Shown: in pieces, positions 32,581 to 40,652 of the stretch
Layout: each line of letters opens with the position of its first letter
How positions within the stretch are numbered: position 1 is the first letter of the stretch
From: Phocaeicola plebeius
GTDB taxonomy: Bacteria; Bacteroidota; Bacteroidia; Bacteroidales; Bacteroidaceae
DNA: 64,000 nt
NCBI GenBank assembly: GCA_022767125.1
Contig: JALEPZ010000012.1
Location: forward strand, 24,210 to 88,209
Reading direction: 5' to 3'
Program-made: the position numbers and the translations under genes
Notes under the pieces: generated by a model
Database searches by the model: none
The model's input: only the letters and a program-made list of their open reading frames with translations
Told to the model about the DNA's origin: nothing

Positions 32581-34188
32581 ATGGGTGTTTATATCAATAA
32601 AGGTAACAAAGCATTCCGCGACATTGTCACAGACGAGTATGTGGACAAGACATCGCTGATACTAAAGATGAATGCCACGCTCAATACCGAGCGCCGTTAC
32701 AGTTGCGTGACCCGCTGCCGTCGGTTCGGTAAGTCGATGGCGGCCAAGATGCTGTGCGCCTATTACGACAAGTCATGCGACTCGCGCGAACTGTTTGTGG
32801 GACTGAAGGCAGAGCAGGACAAGTCGTTTGAGAAATACCTGAACAAATATTATGTCATTTGCGTTGACATGACAGATTTCACGACGCGATACCGGAACTC
32901 GAAGGAGATAGTCAGTCTCATCCAGCATGAAATCATGGAGGATATTCTGGACGTGTTTCCGGAAACAAGGAGGAAAGAACGCGATGACTTAATGAGTCTT
33001 CTATACCGTATCAGTGAGCGCACGGATGAGCGTTTCGTGATGATCATTGATGAATGGGACGCCATCCTGCGGGAAATGGGAACAGATGAATCCATTATCA
33101 CTGCATACGTTGATTTGTTGCGCCGTCTCTTCAAGGGCTCGGGTTCTGACACTGTCTTTGCCGGTGCCTACCTCACGGGCATCCTGCCCATCAAGAAATA
33201 CAACACGGAGTCGGCGTTGAATAACTTCAATGAATATTCAATGATTGACCCCGCCCATCTCGCCGCATGCTATGGATTTACGGAAGAGGAAGTGCGTACG
33301 TTGGCCAAGCGGTATGGTGTGTCGATGGAAAACCTGAAACTGTGGTATGACGGTTATAACATCGGCAAGGAAAAATCCATTTATAATCCCTATTCCGTGA
33401 TGAAAGCCCTGGAACGTGGTTCCTGCAGAAGCTACTGGACGACCACAGGAGCCTATGACTCTGTCATTACCTATATCCAAATGAATTTCGAAGGGTTGAA
33501 GGATGACATCATTCGGATGCTCTCGGGAGAGCGCGTGTATGTGGATACGACCGAGTTCCTGAATGATATGCATATTGTGAGAAGCAAGAACGATGTCTTT
33601 ACCGTACTGATCCATCTAGGTTACTTGGCGTATGATGAGGATGTCCAAGAGTGCTATATCCCGAACAAGGAGGTGGCGGATGAAATGAACAAGGCGATAA
33701 AGGCGACCTCCTGGGAACCCTTGGCCAAGACGATACAAAACTCCAAGTCCTTGCTCGAAGCCACCCTCTCCGGCAATGAGCAGGCGGTGGCGCGCGGCAT
33801 CGAGCAGGCGCACGACGAGCATACCAGCATATTGGCCTACAACGACGAGAACTCGTTGGCCTGCGTGTTGTCCGTTGCTTACATCTGGGCCAGGAACGAG
33901 TACGTCATCCACCGCGAGTACGCTACCGGTAAGGGTTATGCCGACCTGGTGATGATTCCGCGGCGCAACGTGGCAAAGCCGGCCTTGGTCATCGAGCTGA
34001 AGTTCAACCACAGCACCACAACGGCCATCGACCAGATCAAACGCAAGGATTATCCCGCTAAGATTGCCGAATATACGGGTGACATCCTCCTGGTGGGCAT
34101 CAACTATGACAAGGAGGCGAAGCAGCATACCTGCCAGATAGAAAAGTGGTCTAAAAAGGGTACAAGGATGCCTGTCGTGACGCCCTAA
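32581..34188 (+). CDS. AAA-ATPase-like protein with C-terminal PD-(D/E)xK nuclease-like domain
   Basis: 535 residues. N-terminal AAA-ATPase-like domain (the AAA-ATPase_like/DUF1703 type common in Bacteroidetes): Walker A-like VTRCRRFGKSMAA with K51, Walker B FVMIIDEWDA (D157, E158). C-terminal nuclease-like motif: D455 in GYADLV, then E472 and K474 in ALVIELKFN, a PD-(D/E)xK layout. Genomes of this group often carry many copies; their role is unknown, with defence or element maintenance suggested. It is divergent from the motor operon and has its own promoter, so functional linkage is uncertain. Confidence 0.9.
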   Translation: MGVYINKGNKAFRDIVTDEYVDKTSLILKMNATLNTERRYSCVTRCRRFGKSMAAKMLCAYYDKSCDSRELFVGLKAEQDKSFEKYLNKYYVICVDMTDFTTRYRNSKEIVSLIQHEIMEDILDVFPETRRKERDDLMSLLYRISERTDERFVMIIDEWDAILREMGTDESIITAYVDLLRRLFKGSGSDTVFAGAYLTGILPIKKYNTESALNNFNEYSMIDPAHLAACYGFTEEEVRTLAKRYGVSMENLKLWYDGYNIGKEKSIYNPYSVMKALERGSCRSYWTTTGAYDSVITYIQMNFEGLKDDIIRMLSGERVYVDTTEFLNDMHIVRSKNDVFTVLIHLGYLAYDEDVQECYIPNKEVADEMNKAIKATSWEPLAKTIQNSKSLLEATLSGNEQAVARGIEQAHDEHTSILAYNDENSLACVLSVAYIWARNEYVIHREYATGKGYADLVMIPRRNVAKPALVIELKFNHSTTTAIDQIKRKDYPAKIAEYTGDILLVGINYDKEAKQHTCQIEKWSKKGTRMPVVTP

Positions 34189-34348
34189 CCCACATTGCAG
34201 CAATTTGCCTTTACCTGCGCTATGTATATATCCAAGGCAAAGAAATGCCTATTTTCATAAAGCAGTATATATAATGAGATGTCCTTGGTGTACACACCAT
34301 CGCGCATGAGGGGCGGACAGAGGCGGAACATGACACTTACCCCTATGG

Positions 34349-34436
34349 GCGGAAGGACTTGTTCCTATGGCCGGAAGGACCTGTCCCTATCGCCGGAAGG
34401 ACCTGTCCCTATCGCCGGAAGAACCTGTCCCTCCAG
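34349..34436 (+). repeat. Four-unit 22-bp tandem repeat
   Basis: Units start at 34349, 34371, 34393 and 34415. The middle two are identical (CCGGAAGGACCTGTCCCTAT + CG) and the outer two diverge by a few bases. Each unit contains a short dyad, GGACCTGTCC. No spacers, so not a CRISPR array. Intergenic, downstream of the AAA-ATPase gene. Confidence 0.85.
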
Positions 34437-34458
34437 CCATAGGATCAGGTTCTTTTGG

Positions 34459-34632
34459 TCATCGTTCCAGTATCCATTTATCCACACCGTTCATCAGCAT
34501 GTGAAAGGGAACGGACGAAGGGTTGTTGGGATTCTGGTTCTTTTGCTCCAGGTTCTCGCAGACTGTCAGGAAAAACAGGCAGACCGTCAATGCCAAGGCA
34601 TACCAATTCTTATCGTGTATTGTTACTTTCAT
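34459..34632 (-). CDS. Small hypothetical membrane-anchored peptide
   Basis: 57 residues from the ATG at 34632: MKVTIHDKNWYALALTVCLFFLTVC, then a polar tail (ENLEQKNQNPNNPSS). One hydrophobic segment. It starts 27 bases after the stop of the SusC remnant on the same strand, so it may once have belonged to that operon. No family recognised and no promoter seen. Confidence 0.35.
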   Translation of the reverse strand: MKVTIHDKNWYALALTVCLFFLTVCENLEQKNQNPNNPSSVPFHMLMNGVDKWILER

Positions 34633-34659
34633 GGTTGCTATCGTATTCAATAAGTCCGA

Positions 34660-34880
34660 TTAGAATTTCAAATTAACAGTTACACCGTAATTGAAATGCT
34701 TCACGTCGGGACCCCACACCGACAGGTTGCGCCCGTAGGCCGAGAGGTGGAGCGACTTGATGGCTGAATGCGACCGGAGGGCAAACGTATAGCCTACACT
34801 CCCCTTCCGCAACCGCACATAGTCGGTCTTCAGCAGACTGGCCCGGCTGGATCCAGAATAAACGACATGAAATAGTCACA
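34660..34880 (-). pseudogene. Remnant of a SusC/RagA-type receptor (C-terminal end only)
   Basis: The minus strand reads RASLLKTDYVRLRKGSVGYT, then SAIKSLHLSAYGRNLSVWG and the terminal HFNYGVTVNLKF followed by TAA at 34662-34660. This is the characteristic last beta strands of a SusC protein, ending in Phe. Upstream, the frame meets a stop; shifting by one base continues as CDYFM, so at least one frameshift is present. The remaining ~900 residues are missing; the break coincides with the repeat starting at 34884. Confidence 0.8.
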
Positions 34881-34883
34881 GGA

Positions 34884-35047
34884 GGGTGTGTCAAAATAAA
34901 AGACACCTGTCATTTTGCTTGTCATTCTGAACGAAGTGAAGAAACAACGTTCGACGAAGTCAATCTGTAAAGCGTCAGTGCATGTACTCAGATTCTTCGC
35001 TGCGCTCAGAATGACAATTAGATAGGCGACGCTAAATTTGACACGCC
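34884..35047. repeat. Dispersed repeat, variant copy D1
   Basis: Bounded by inverted ends GGGTGTGTCAAA (34884-34895) and TTTGACACGCC (35037-35047). The interior has GTCATTCTGAACGAAGTGAAG and AGATTCTTCGCTGCGCTCAGA, the same stem words as the other copies but with different ends. It abuts the SusC remnant. Confidence 0.75.
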
Positions 35048-35049
35048 TT

Positions 35050-35153
35050 CTGTCCGAAAATCTTGGACCACCTATCCAATTGTCATGCTGAACATAGTGA
35101 AGCATCTGAACACATCTACTTTGTGCTAACAGATTTCTCACTTTGTTCGAAAT
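35050..35153. repeat. Dispersed repeat, copy D2 (right end missing)
   Basis: Begins CTGTCCGAAAATCTTGGACC as in copies A-C, includes GTCATGCTGAACATAGTGAAGC and CAGATTTCTCACTTTGTTCG, then loses similarity near 35150. It follows D1 by 2 bases, so one element probably inserted beside the other. Confidence 0.7.
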
Positions 35154-35198
35154 TTCATTGCGTTTTTTTATGGTTTGCGTTGCAAAATTTCTCCAGTG

Positions 35199-35232
35199 CC
35201 CCGAAGGGAAATAATGCATACACCCTCCGGGG
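35199..35232 (-). terminator. Possible terminator hairpin of rnr
   Basis: On the minus strand, CCCCGGAGGG pairs with CCCTTCGGGG (one G-U) around a 14-base loop, just after the rnr stop. Only a weak T run follows. Confidence 0.35.
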
Positions 35233-35243
35233 TACAACAGATA

Positions 35244-37391
35244 TTACTCCACCAGCGTGAAGTCCAACTGCTTCTTCTCCAGGTTGGCGCGCGCCACCTT
35301 TATCTTGACAGGGTCGCCCAAGCTGAACTTGCGGTGACGACGACGGCCTATCAGGCAATAGTTCTTCTCGTCGAACTCATAGTAGTCATCGCCCAGGTCG
35401 CGCATCGGCACCATACCTTCGCACTTGTTCTCATTGATTTCCACATAGATGCCCCATTCGGTGACACCGGAAATCACCCCGTCGTACTCCTGGCCGAGCC
35501 GCTCGCTCATGAACTCCACCTGCTTGTACTTGATGGAAGCCCGTTCGGCATTGGCTGCCGTCTGCTCCATCGCCGAACTGTGTTCGCACATCGGTTCATA
35601 CTTGTCGGCAGTGGCGGTGCGGCCTCCCGCTTCGTAACGGGTCAGCAACCGGTGAACCATCAGGTCGGGATAGCGGCGGATGGGCGAAGTGAAATGCGTG
35701 TAATAGTCGAACGCCAAGCCGTAATGACCGATGTTGTAGATGGAATAGCGTGCCTTCTGCATGGCCCGCAACGACACCGTCTCGATGAGGTTCTGCTCCT
35801 TCTTGCCATTGACATCTCCCAGCAGGCGGTTGATGGACTGCGAAACCTCCTTCTTGCTGCCCCCGGTACGGATCTTGTAGCCGAAGCGGGCAATGAACTG
35901 GTTCAGATTGTCCAGTTTCTCCGGCTCCGGCAAATCGTGGATACGATACGGTAATACTTTGGGCTTCTTGTTCTTGGGAACCTTACCCACATGTTCCGCC
36001 ACCGTCCGGTTGGCCAGTAGCATGAACTCCTCGATCAGCTGGTTCGCCTCCTTCGATTCCTTGAAATAGACACTCAGCGGCTTGCCCTTCTCGTCGATTT
36101 CGAACTTCACCTCACAGCGGTCGAAATTGATGGCTCCATTGGCCAGCCGTTTCTCGCGCAGGATCTGCGCCAGCCGGTTCAATTCCAGGATTTCAGCCTT
36201 GTAGTCGCCCTCGCCCCCTTCAATCATCGCCTGTGCCTCCTCATAGGTAAAGCGACGGTTGGAGCGGATGACGGTGTGACGGATGCGATAGTCCTTCACC
36301 TCCGCCTTGTCGTTCATCTGGAAGATGACCGAATACGCCAGCTTTTCCTCGTCGGGACGCAGCGAGCAGATGAAGTTACACAACCGTTCGGGCAGCATGG
36401 GGATCGTGCGGTCGACCAGATAGACTGAGGTGGCCCGCTTAAAAGCCTCCTTGTCAATGACGTTTCCCTCCTTGACATAATGAGACACGTCGGCGATATG
36501 AACCCCCACTTCCCACAGCCCCGGCTTCAATGCCCGGATGGACAAGGCATCATCGAAGTCCTTGGCATCCTTGGGGTCGATGGTGAAGGTCACCACCTCT
36601 CGGCAATCTTCACGTTCCGCATAATCCTCCGGTGTGATCTCGGCAGAAATCTTCTCGGCCGCCGCCTCCACATTGGCCGGATAGACATATGGCAGTCCAT
36701 ATTCCGCCAGGATGGCGTGCATCTCGGTGGTATTTTCGCCCGCTTTTCCTAACACATCGATTACCGTTCCAAACGGGTTCTTTGCCCCATCAGGCCATTC
36801 GGTAATCTTCACCACTGCCTTGTCACCATCCTTGCCGTCCTTCAGCTTCTCCTTCGGTATGAAAATGTCATTGGCCAGCGTACTGGTCTCCGTCAGCAGG
36901 AAGGCGTAGTTCTTGGTCACCTTCAGCGTTCCCACATACGTGGTATCCGCCCGTTCGATAATGTCGATGACCTGTCCTTCGGGTTCATGCCGGCGACGGT
37001 GGGCGCAGAGCACCACCTTCACCTTGTCGTTGTTCATGGCATGGGCTGCATTGTGTTCGGCAATAAGAATGGGGTCGCCACCCTCATCGGGCAAAAAGGC
37101 ATTCTTCCCGTTGCTCTTGCGGATGAACGTGCCCGTCAGCACCTGTCCCTGCTCGTTGAGCTTATAGTGTCCCTTTTCTGTCTGCACCAGAAAATCGTCT
37201 TCCAACATCTCCTCTACGATGTCAACACAAAGCATCTTGAGCGGATGAGTCGTCAGATGCAGTCCTCCGTACAGCTGCTTCAGGGTAAGTACGTCCGTAG
37301 GCCGGTTGCGGAAATAATTGACCATGATTTCGGCCAGTTCCTTCTTTTTCATGTGTTTTCCGCCTTTCTTTTCTTTTTTCTTCTTAGCCAT
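35244..37391 (-). CDS. rnr: Ribonuclease R
   Basis: 715 residues. 3'-to-5' exoribonuclease that degrades structured RNA. Seen: Lys-rich N-terminus, winged-helix region, cold-shock domains (from about residue 80), the RNB catalytic domain with IDPKDAKDFDDALSI (the metal-binding Asp cluster), HIADVSHYV and TSPIRRYPDLMVHR, and a C-terminal S1 domain (EYDGVISGVTEWGIYVEI). Complete, with normal length. Divergent from the cation-efflux gene. It marks the right border of the accessory island. Confidence 0.96.
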   Translation of the reverse strand: MAKKKKEKKGGKHMKKKELAEIMVNYFRNRPTDVLTLKQLYGGLHLTTHPLKMLCVDIVEEMLEDDFLVQTEKGHYKLNEQGQVLTGTFIRKSNGKNAFLPDEGGDPILIAEHNAAHAMNNDKVKVVLCAHRRRHEPEGQVIDIIERADTTYVGTLKVTKNYAFLLTETSTLANDIFIPKEKLKDGKDGDKAVVKITEWPDGAKNPFGTVIDVLGKAGENTTEMHAILAEYGLPYVYPANVEAAAEKISAEITPEDYAEREDCREVVTFTIDPKDAKDFDDALSIRALKPGLWEVGVHIADVSHYVKEGNVIDKEAFKRATSVYLVDRTIPMLPERLCNFICSLRPDEEKLAYSVIFQMNDKAEVKDYRIRHTVIRSNRRFTYEEAQAMIEGGEGDYKAEILELNRLAQILREKRLANGAINFDRCEVKFEIDEKGKPLSVYFKESKEANQLIEEFMLLANRTVAEHVGKVPKNKKPKVLPYRIHDLPEPEKLDNLNQFIARFGYKIRTGGSKKEVSQSINRLLGDVNGKKEQNLIETVSLRAMQKARYSIYNIGHYGLAFDYYTHFTSPIRRYPDLMVHRLLTRYEAGGRTATADKYEPMCEHSSAMEQTAANAERASIKYKQVEFMSERLGQEYDGVISGVTEWGIYVEINENKCEGMVPMRDLGDDYYEFDEKNYCLIGRRRHRKFSLGDPVKIKVARANLEKKQLDFTLVE

Positions 37392-37503
37392 AATTGTTTA
37401 GTCTTAGAGAGTTTAGGAAATACTTCCGTACAAAGTAAACAAAATATATGGAATAATTGATGAAAAGCCACATTAATTTTAAGGCAGAACGTACAGAAAA
37501 TCG

Positions 37504-37511
37504 TATCTTTG
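37504..37511 (+). promoter_or_regulatory. -7 promoter element for the cation efflux operon
   Basis: TATCTTTG, fitting TAnnTTTG, 24 bases before the ATG at 37536. Confidence 0.5.
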
Positions 37512-37535
37512 CCGCATTCTTTTAAAAAATGTAGC

Positions 37536-38438
37536 ATGAACGAAATAAAGACAACGCAAAGAGAGCGCGAATTGTACAGGGTAACCCTGGCAGGCAGCTT
37601 CGTCAACATCCTCCTGGTGGTGGGCAAACTGCTGGCAGGTGTGATGGGGCACAGTGCCGCCATGGTGGCGGACGCCGTCCACTCCTTGTCCGATCTTGTG
37701 ACCGACATCATCGTGCTGGTGTTCGTCCGCATTTCCGGTAAACCGGCCGACAAGAAACACGACTTCGGCCACGGGAAATACGAGACCTTTGCTACGCTGC
37801 TCATCGGAGTAGCCCTGTTCATTGTAGGCATTGGCATCCTGTGGAACGCAGGCGGACAAATTTATCGTTTCCTGACCGGCGGACAACTGGCATCACCCGG
37901 CTATATTGCCTTGTGGGCAGCTCTATTCTCCATCGTCTCGAAAGAGCTGGTGTTCCAGTATACCCGACGAATCGGCATCCACTGCAACAGTCCGGCTGTC
38001 ATAGCCAACGCCTGGCATCACCGCAGCGATGCGCTGTCATCTATCGGTACGGCTATCGGCATCGGCGGAGCCATCGTGTTGGGTGAGAGCGGACGGGTTC
38101 TCGATCCGATTGCTGCGGTCATCGTGAGCCTTTTTATCCTGCACGTAGCGGTTAAGCAACTGGTTCCCTGCTTAGACGAACTGCTGGAAAGCTCATTGCC
38201 CGAAGAGGTAGAACAGCAAATCATCGAACGGGCAGAAGAAGTGAACGGTGTTTCACAACCGCACAAGCTGCGTACACGCCGCATCGGCAGCCGGTATGCC
38301 ATCGACCTGCACGTGCGCATGGACGGACGGCAGACCCTCTTCGAAGCCCACGAGAAAGCGACCCGAGTGGAACGCAAACTGAAAGAAACATTCGGCAACG
38401 ATACGTTCATCAACATTCACATCGAACCCGTAAAATGA
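37536..38438 (+). CDS. Cation diffusion facilitator family efflux protein
   Basis: 300 residues with six predicted membrane spans. CDF proteins exchange cytosolic Zn, Fe or similar metal ions for protons. Metal-site motifs: HSLSD (TM2) and HHRSD (TM5), both with the conserved Asp/His; a histidine-containing loop (KKHDFGHGKYE) and a C-terminal cytoplasmic ferredoxin-like domain (residues 215-300). The ATG at 37536 fits the family start. The stop overlaps the next ATG by four bases (38435-38438). Confidence 0.93.
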   Translation: MNEIKTTQRERELYRVTLAGSFVNILLVVGKLLAGVMGHSAAMVADAVHSLSDLVTDIIVLVFVRISGKPADKKHDFGHGKYETFATLLIGVALFIVGIGILWNAGGQIYRFLTGGQLASPGYIALWAALFSIVSKELVFQYTRRIGIHCNSPAVIANAWHHRSDALSSIGTAIGIGGAIVLGESGRVLDPIAAVIVSLFILHVAVKQLVPCLDELLESSLPEEVEQQIIERAEEVNGVSQPHKLRTRRIGSRYAIDLHVRMDGRQTLFEAHEKATRVERKLKETFGNDTFINIHIEPVK

Positions 38439-39463
38439 TACACATGGAAACAACAGAAAAAATACTGGTCACCGGCGCCAGTGGCTTCATTGGGAGCTTC
38501 TTGGTGGAAGGCGGACTGGAACGAGGCTATGAGATGTGGGCAGGCGTACGGAAGACCAGCAGCCGCCGTTACCTGCAAGACAGCCGCATCCGCTTCGCCG
38601 AGCTGGATCTGGAACACCCCGAACGGCTGAAGGAGCAACTGGAGGCCCATCGTCGGGAACATGGTGGATGGGACTATGTCATCCACTGTGCCGGAGTCAC
38701 CAAATGTCCCGACAAGGCAGCATTCGAGCGAGGCAACTACAAGGCCACCCGCCACCTGGTGGAACAGCTGCAGGCCCTCGACATGGTACCTCGACGCTTT
38801 GTCTATATCAGCTCGCTCAGCATCTTCGGACCCATCCGCGAGAAAGACTACTCTCCTATCTGCGAAAGCGACCGGCCGCAGCCCAATACCGCCTACGGAG
38901 TCAGCAAGGTGCATGCGGAGAACTACCTGCACTCACTGAAAGGATTTCCATGGGTCATTTTCCGCCCGACGGGTGTATATGGTCCTCGCGAGAAGGACTA
39001 TTTCCTGATGGCCAAATCTATCCGCAACCACCTGGACTTTGTGGCAGGCTCCCGGCGGCAGGACATTACCTTTATATATATAAAGGATCTTGTACAGGCC
39101 ATTTATCTGGGAGTGGAACACCCGAAGGCAGAAGGCCGCGCCTATTTTGTCAGCGACGGACAGGTGTATAACAGCCGTACCTTCTCCGACCTGATCCGGG
39201 CAGAACTGGGCCATCCGTGGATGGTCCGCTTCGTCTGTCCGCTGCCGCTGCTGAAACTCATCTGCTATGTCGCCGGCGGCCTGGCAGCAGCATGCGGCAA
39301 GACCAGTACCCTGAATGCAGACAAATATAAAATCATGAAACAACGTAATTGGCAATGTGACATCTCTCCCTTGGTCCGCGAACTAGGTTACCGCCCGGAA
39401 TATCCGCTGGAACGGGGCGTGAAGGAAATCATTGCCTGGTATAAGCAAGAAAGATGGCTATAA
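38435..39463 (+). CDS. NAD(P)-dependent epimerase/dehydratase (extended SDR)
   Basis: 342 residues. Rossmann start KILVTGASGFIGSFLVEGG, catalytic YGVSK with upstream Ser (VYISSLSIFG), so a functional extended SDR. The substrate is unknown; members include sugar-nucleotide epimerases and 3-beta-hydroxysteroid-like oxidoreductases. A hydrophobic segment near 265-285 (LPLLKLICYVAGGLAAACG) suggests membrane association. Its start overlaps the cation efflux gene and its end overlaps the PAP2 gene by 10 bases, so it is co-translated with a membrane lipid enzyme; a role in lipid or lipid-linked sugar metabolism is inferred. An ATG at 38444 is an alternative start. Confidence 0.88.
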   Translation: MIHMETTEKILVTGASGFIGSFLVEGGLERGYEMWAGVRKTSSRRYLQDSRIRFAELDLEHPERLKEQLEAHRREHGGWDYVIHCAGVTKCPDKAAFERGNYKATRHLVEQLQALDMVPRRFVYISSLSIFGPIREKDYSPICESDRPQPNTAYGVSKVHAENYLHSLKGFPWVIFRPTGVYGPREKDYFLMAKSIRNHLDFVAGSRRQDITFIYIKDLVQAIYLGVEHPKAEGRAYFVSDGQVYNSRTFSDLIRAELGHPWMVRFVCPLPLLKLICYVAGGLAAACGKTSTLNADKYKIMKQRNWQCDISPLVRELGYRPEYPLERGVKEIIAWYKQERWL

Positions 39464-40428
39464 AATTATTTGAACGTGTAGAGAGTGGGCGCGACCTGTT
39501 CGCGGTGGAAACCATCAGTTTGATATACAACGCACTGACCACTCTGCTAATACTGCTGCTCTATTCCCAGATGGATCATCCCGGCACCATGTTGCTGGAA
39601 CGTCTGGGCATCGTTGTCTTGACGTTTACGCTGATCGTGCTGTACCAGGCCTTTCCCTGCCGGCTTACGGCATTCGTGCGCATGGTGGTACAGCTGTCGC
39701 TGCTGGCCTACTGGTATCCCGACACCTTCGAGTTCAACCGGCTTTTCCCTAATCTCGACCACCTGTTTGCCGCCACCGAACAGACCATGTTCCACTGCCA
39801 GCCGTCGGTGGAGTTCAGCCGGCATTGTCCGTCGATAGGATTCAGCGAGCCGTTCAACCTGGGGTATTTCTTCTATTACCCCATGATGCTCATTGTGGTG
39901 GTCTACTATTTCCTGAACAAGTTCGAGTGGTTCGAAAAGATCTGCTTCGTCCTCATCACCTCGTTCTTCATCTATTATTTTATCTATATCCTCGTCCCCG
40001 TAGCCGGTCCGCAGTTCTATTTTCCCGCCATCGGGATGGACAAGGTGAATGCCTGCATTTTCCCAGCCATCGGTGACTACTTCAACCACAACGACATCCT
40101 CGTTCCCAGTTCCGGGTTCGAGAAGGGCTTCTTCTACCAGTTGGTGGAAGCGTCTCAGGAAGTGGGCGAACGCCCCACGGCTGCTTTTCCCAGTTCGCAC
40201 GTAGGCATCTCTACCATTGTCATGCTGATGGCACTCCGGGCCAACAAGAAACTGGCGATGTACCTTTGTCCCTTCTATGTATTGCTGTGCTGCGCCACGG
40301 TCTATATCCAGGCACACTACCTCATCGACTCCATCGCCGGTTTTGTCTCGGCTTTCTTTGTCTATCAGATAGCGACCCTGCTGTACAAGAAATGGTTCAT
40401 TACCCCAGCCTTCAAGATGCTGGGGTAA
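39454..40428 (+). CDS. PAP2-superfamily membrane phosphatase/transferase
   Basis: 324 residues with about six membrane spans. The PAP2 phosphatase signature is present: GERPTAAFPSSHVGIS (PSSH) and HYLIDSIAG (HYxxD). Related enzymes dephosphorylate phosphatidate or isoprenoid diphosphates, or transfer inositol phosphate to ceramide; Bacteroidetes make sphingolipids, so the last is possible but unproven. It overlaps the SDR gene by 10 bases. Its final codons form part of a terminator (40401-40435). Confidence 0.88.
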   Translation: MAIKLFERVESGRDLFAVETISLIYNALTTLLILLLYSQMDHPGTMLLERLGIVVLTFTLIVLYQAFPCRLTAFVRMVVQLSLLAYWYPDTFEFNRLFPNLDHLFAATEQTMFHCQPSVEFSRHCPSIGFSEPFNLGYFFYYPMMLIVVVYYFLNKFEWFEKICFVLITSFFIYYFIYILVPVAGPQFYFPAIGMDKVNACIFPAIGDYFNHNDILVPSSGFEKGFFYQLVEASQEVGERPTAAFPSSHVGISTIVMLMALRANKKLAMYLCPFYVLLCCATVYIQAHYLIDSIAGFVSAFFVYQIATLLYKKWFITPAFKMLG

Positions 40429-40435
40429 GTTTTTT
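40401..40435 (+). terminator. Terminator embedded in the end of the PAP2 gene
   Basis: Perfect 9-bp stem TACCCCAGC / GCTGGGGTA spanning the last codons and the TAA stop, followed by six T. No further hairpin is needed for the operon that starts at 37536. Confidence 0.85.
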
Positions 40436-40652
40436 GTTGGCCATTTCTATTGCCTCGTGAGGCTCAGTTTGACTACCTGGTTATTCTATCGGAGATGGGT
40501 CGAGATATGTTGGAGTTCACCCATGCACTTTCCTTCCATCGTCATACTGATGGCCCGGCGATCCGGTTACTCCACAATTTTTCCCAGACAACGTGTAACA
40601 TTTTCGGGCATCGTGCGTCTAAAGGACAAAGAACTTCAAAAACAACAGACGT

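Noticed and set aside
34349..34436. Short CRISPR array
   Set aside because: Units are directly adjacent with no spacers, and no cas gene is in the window.
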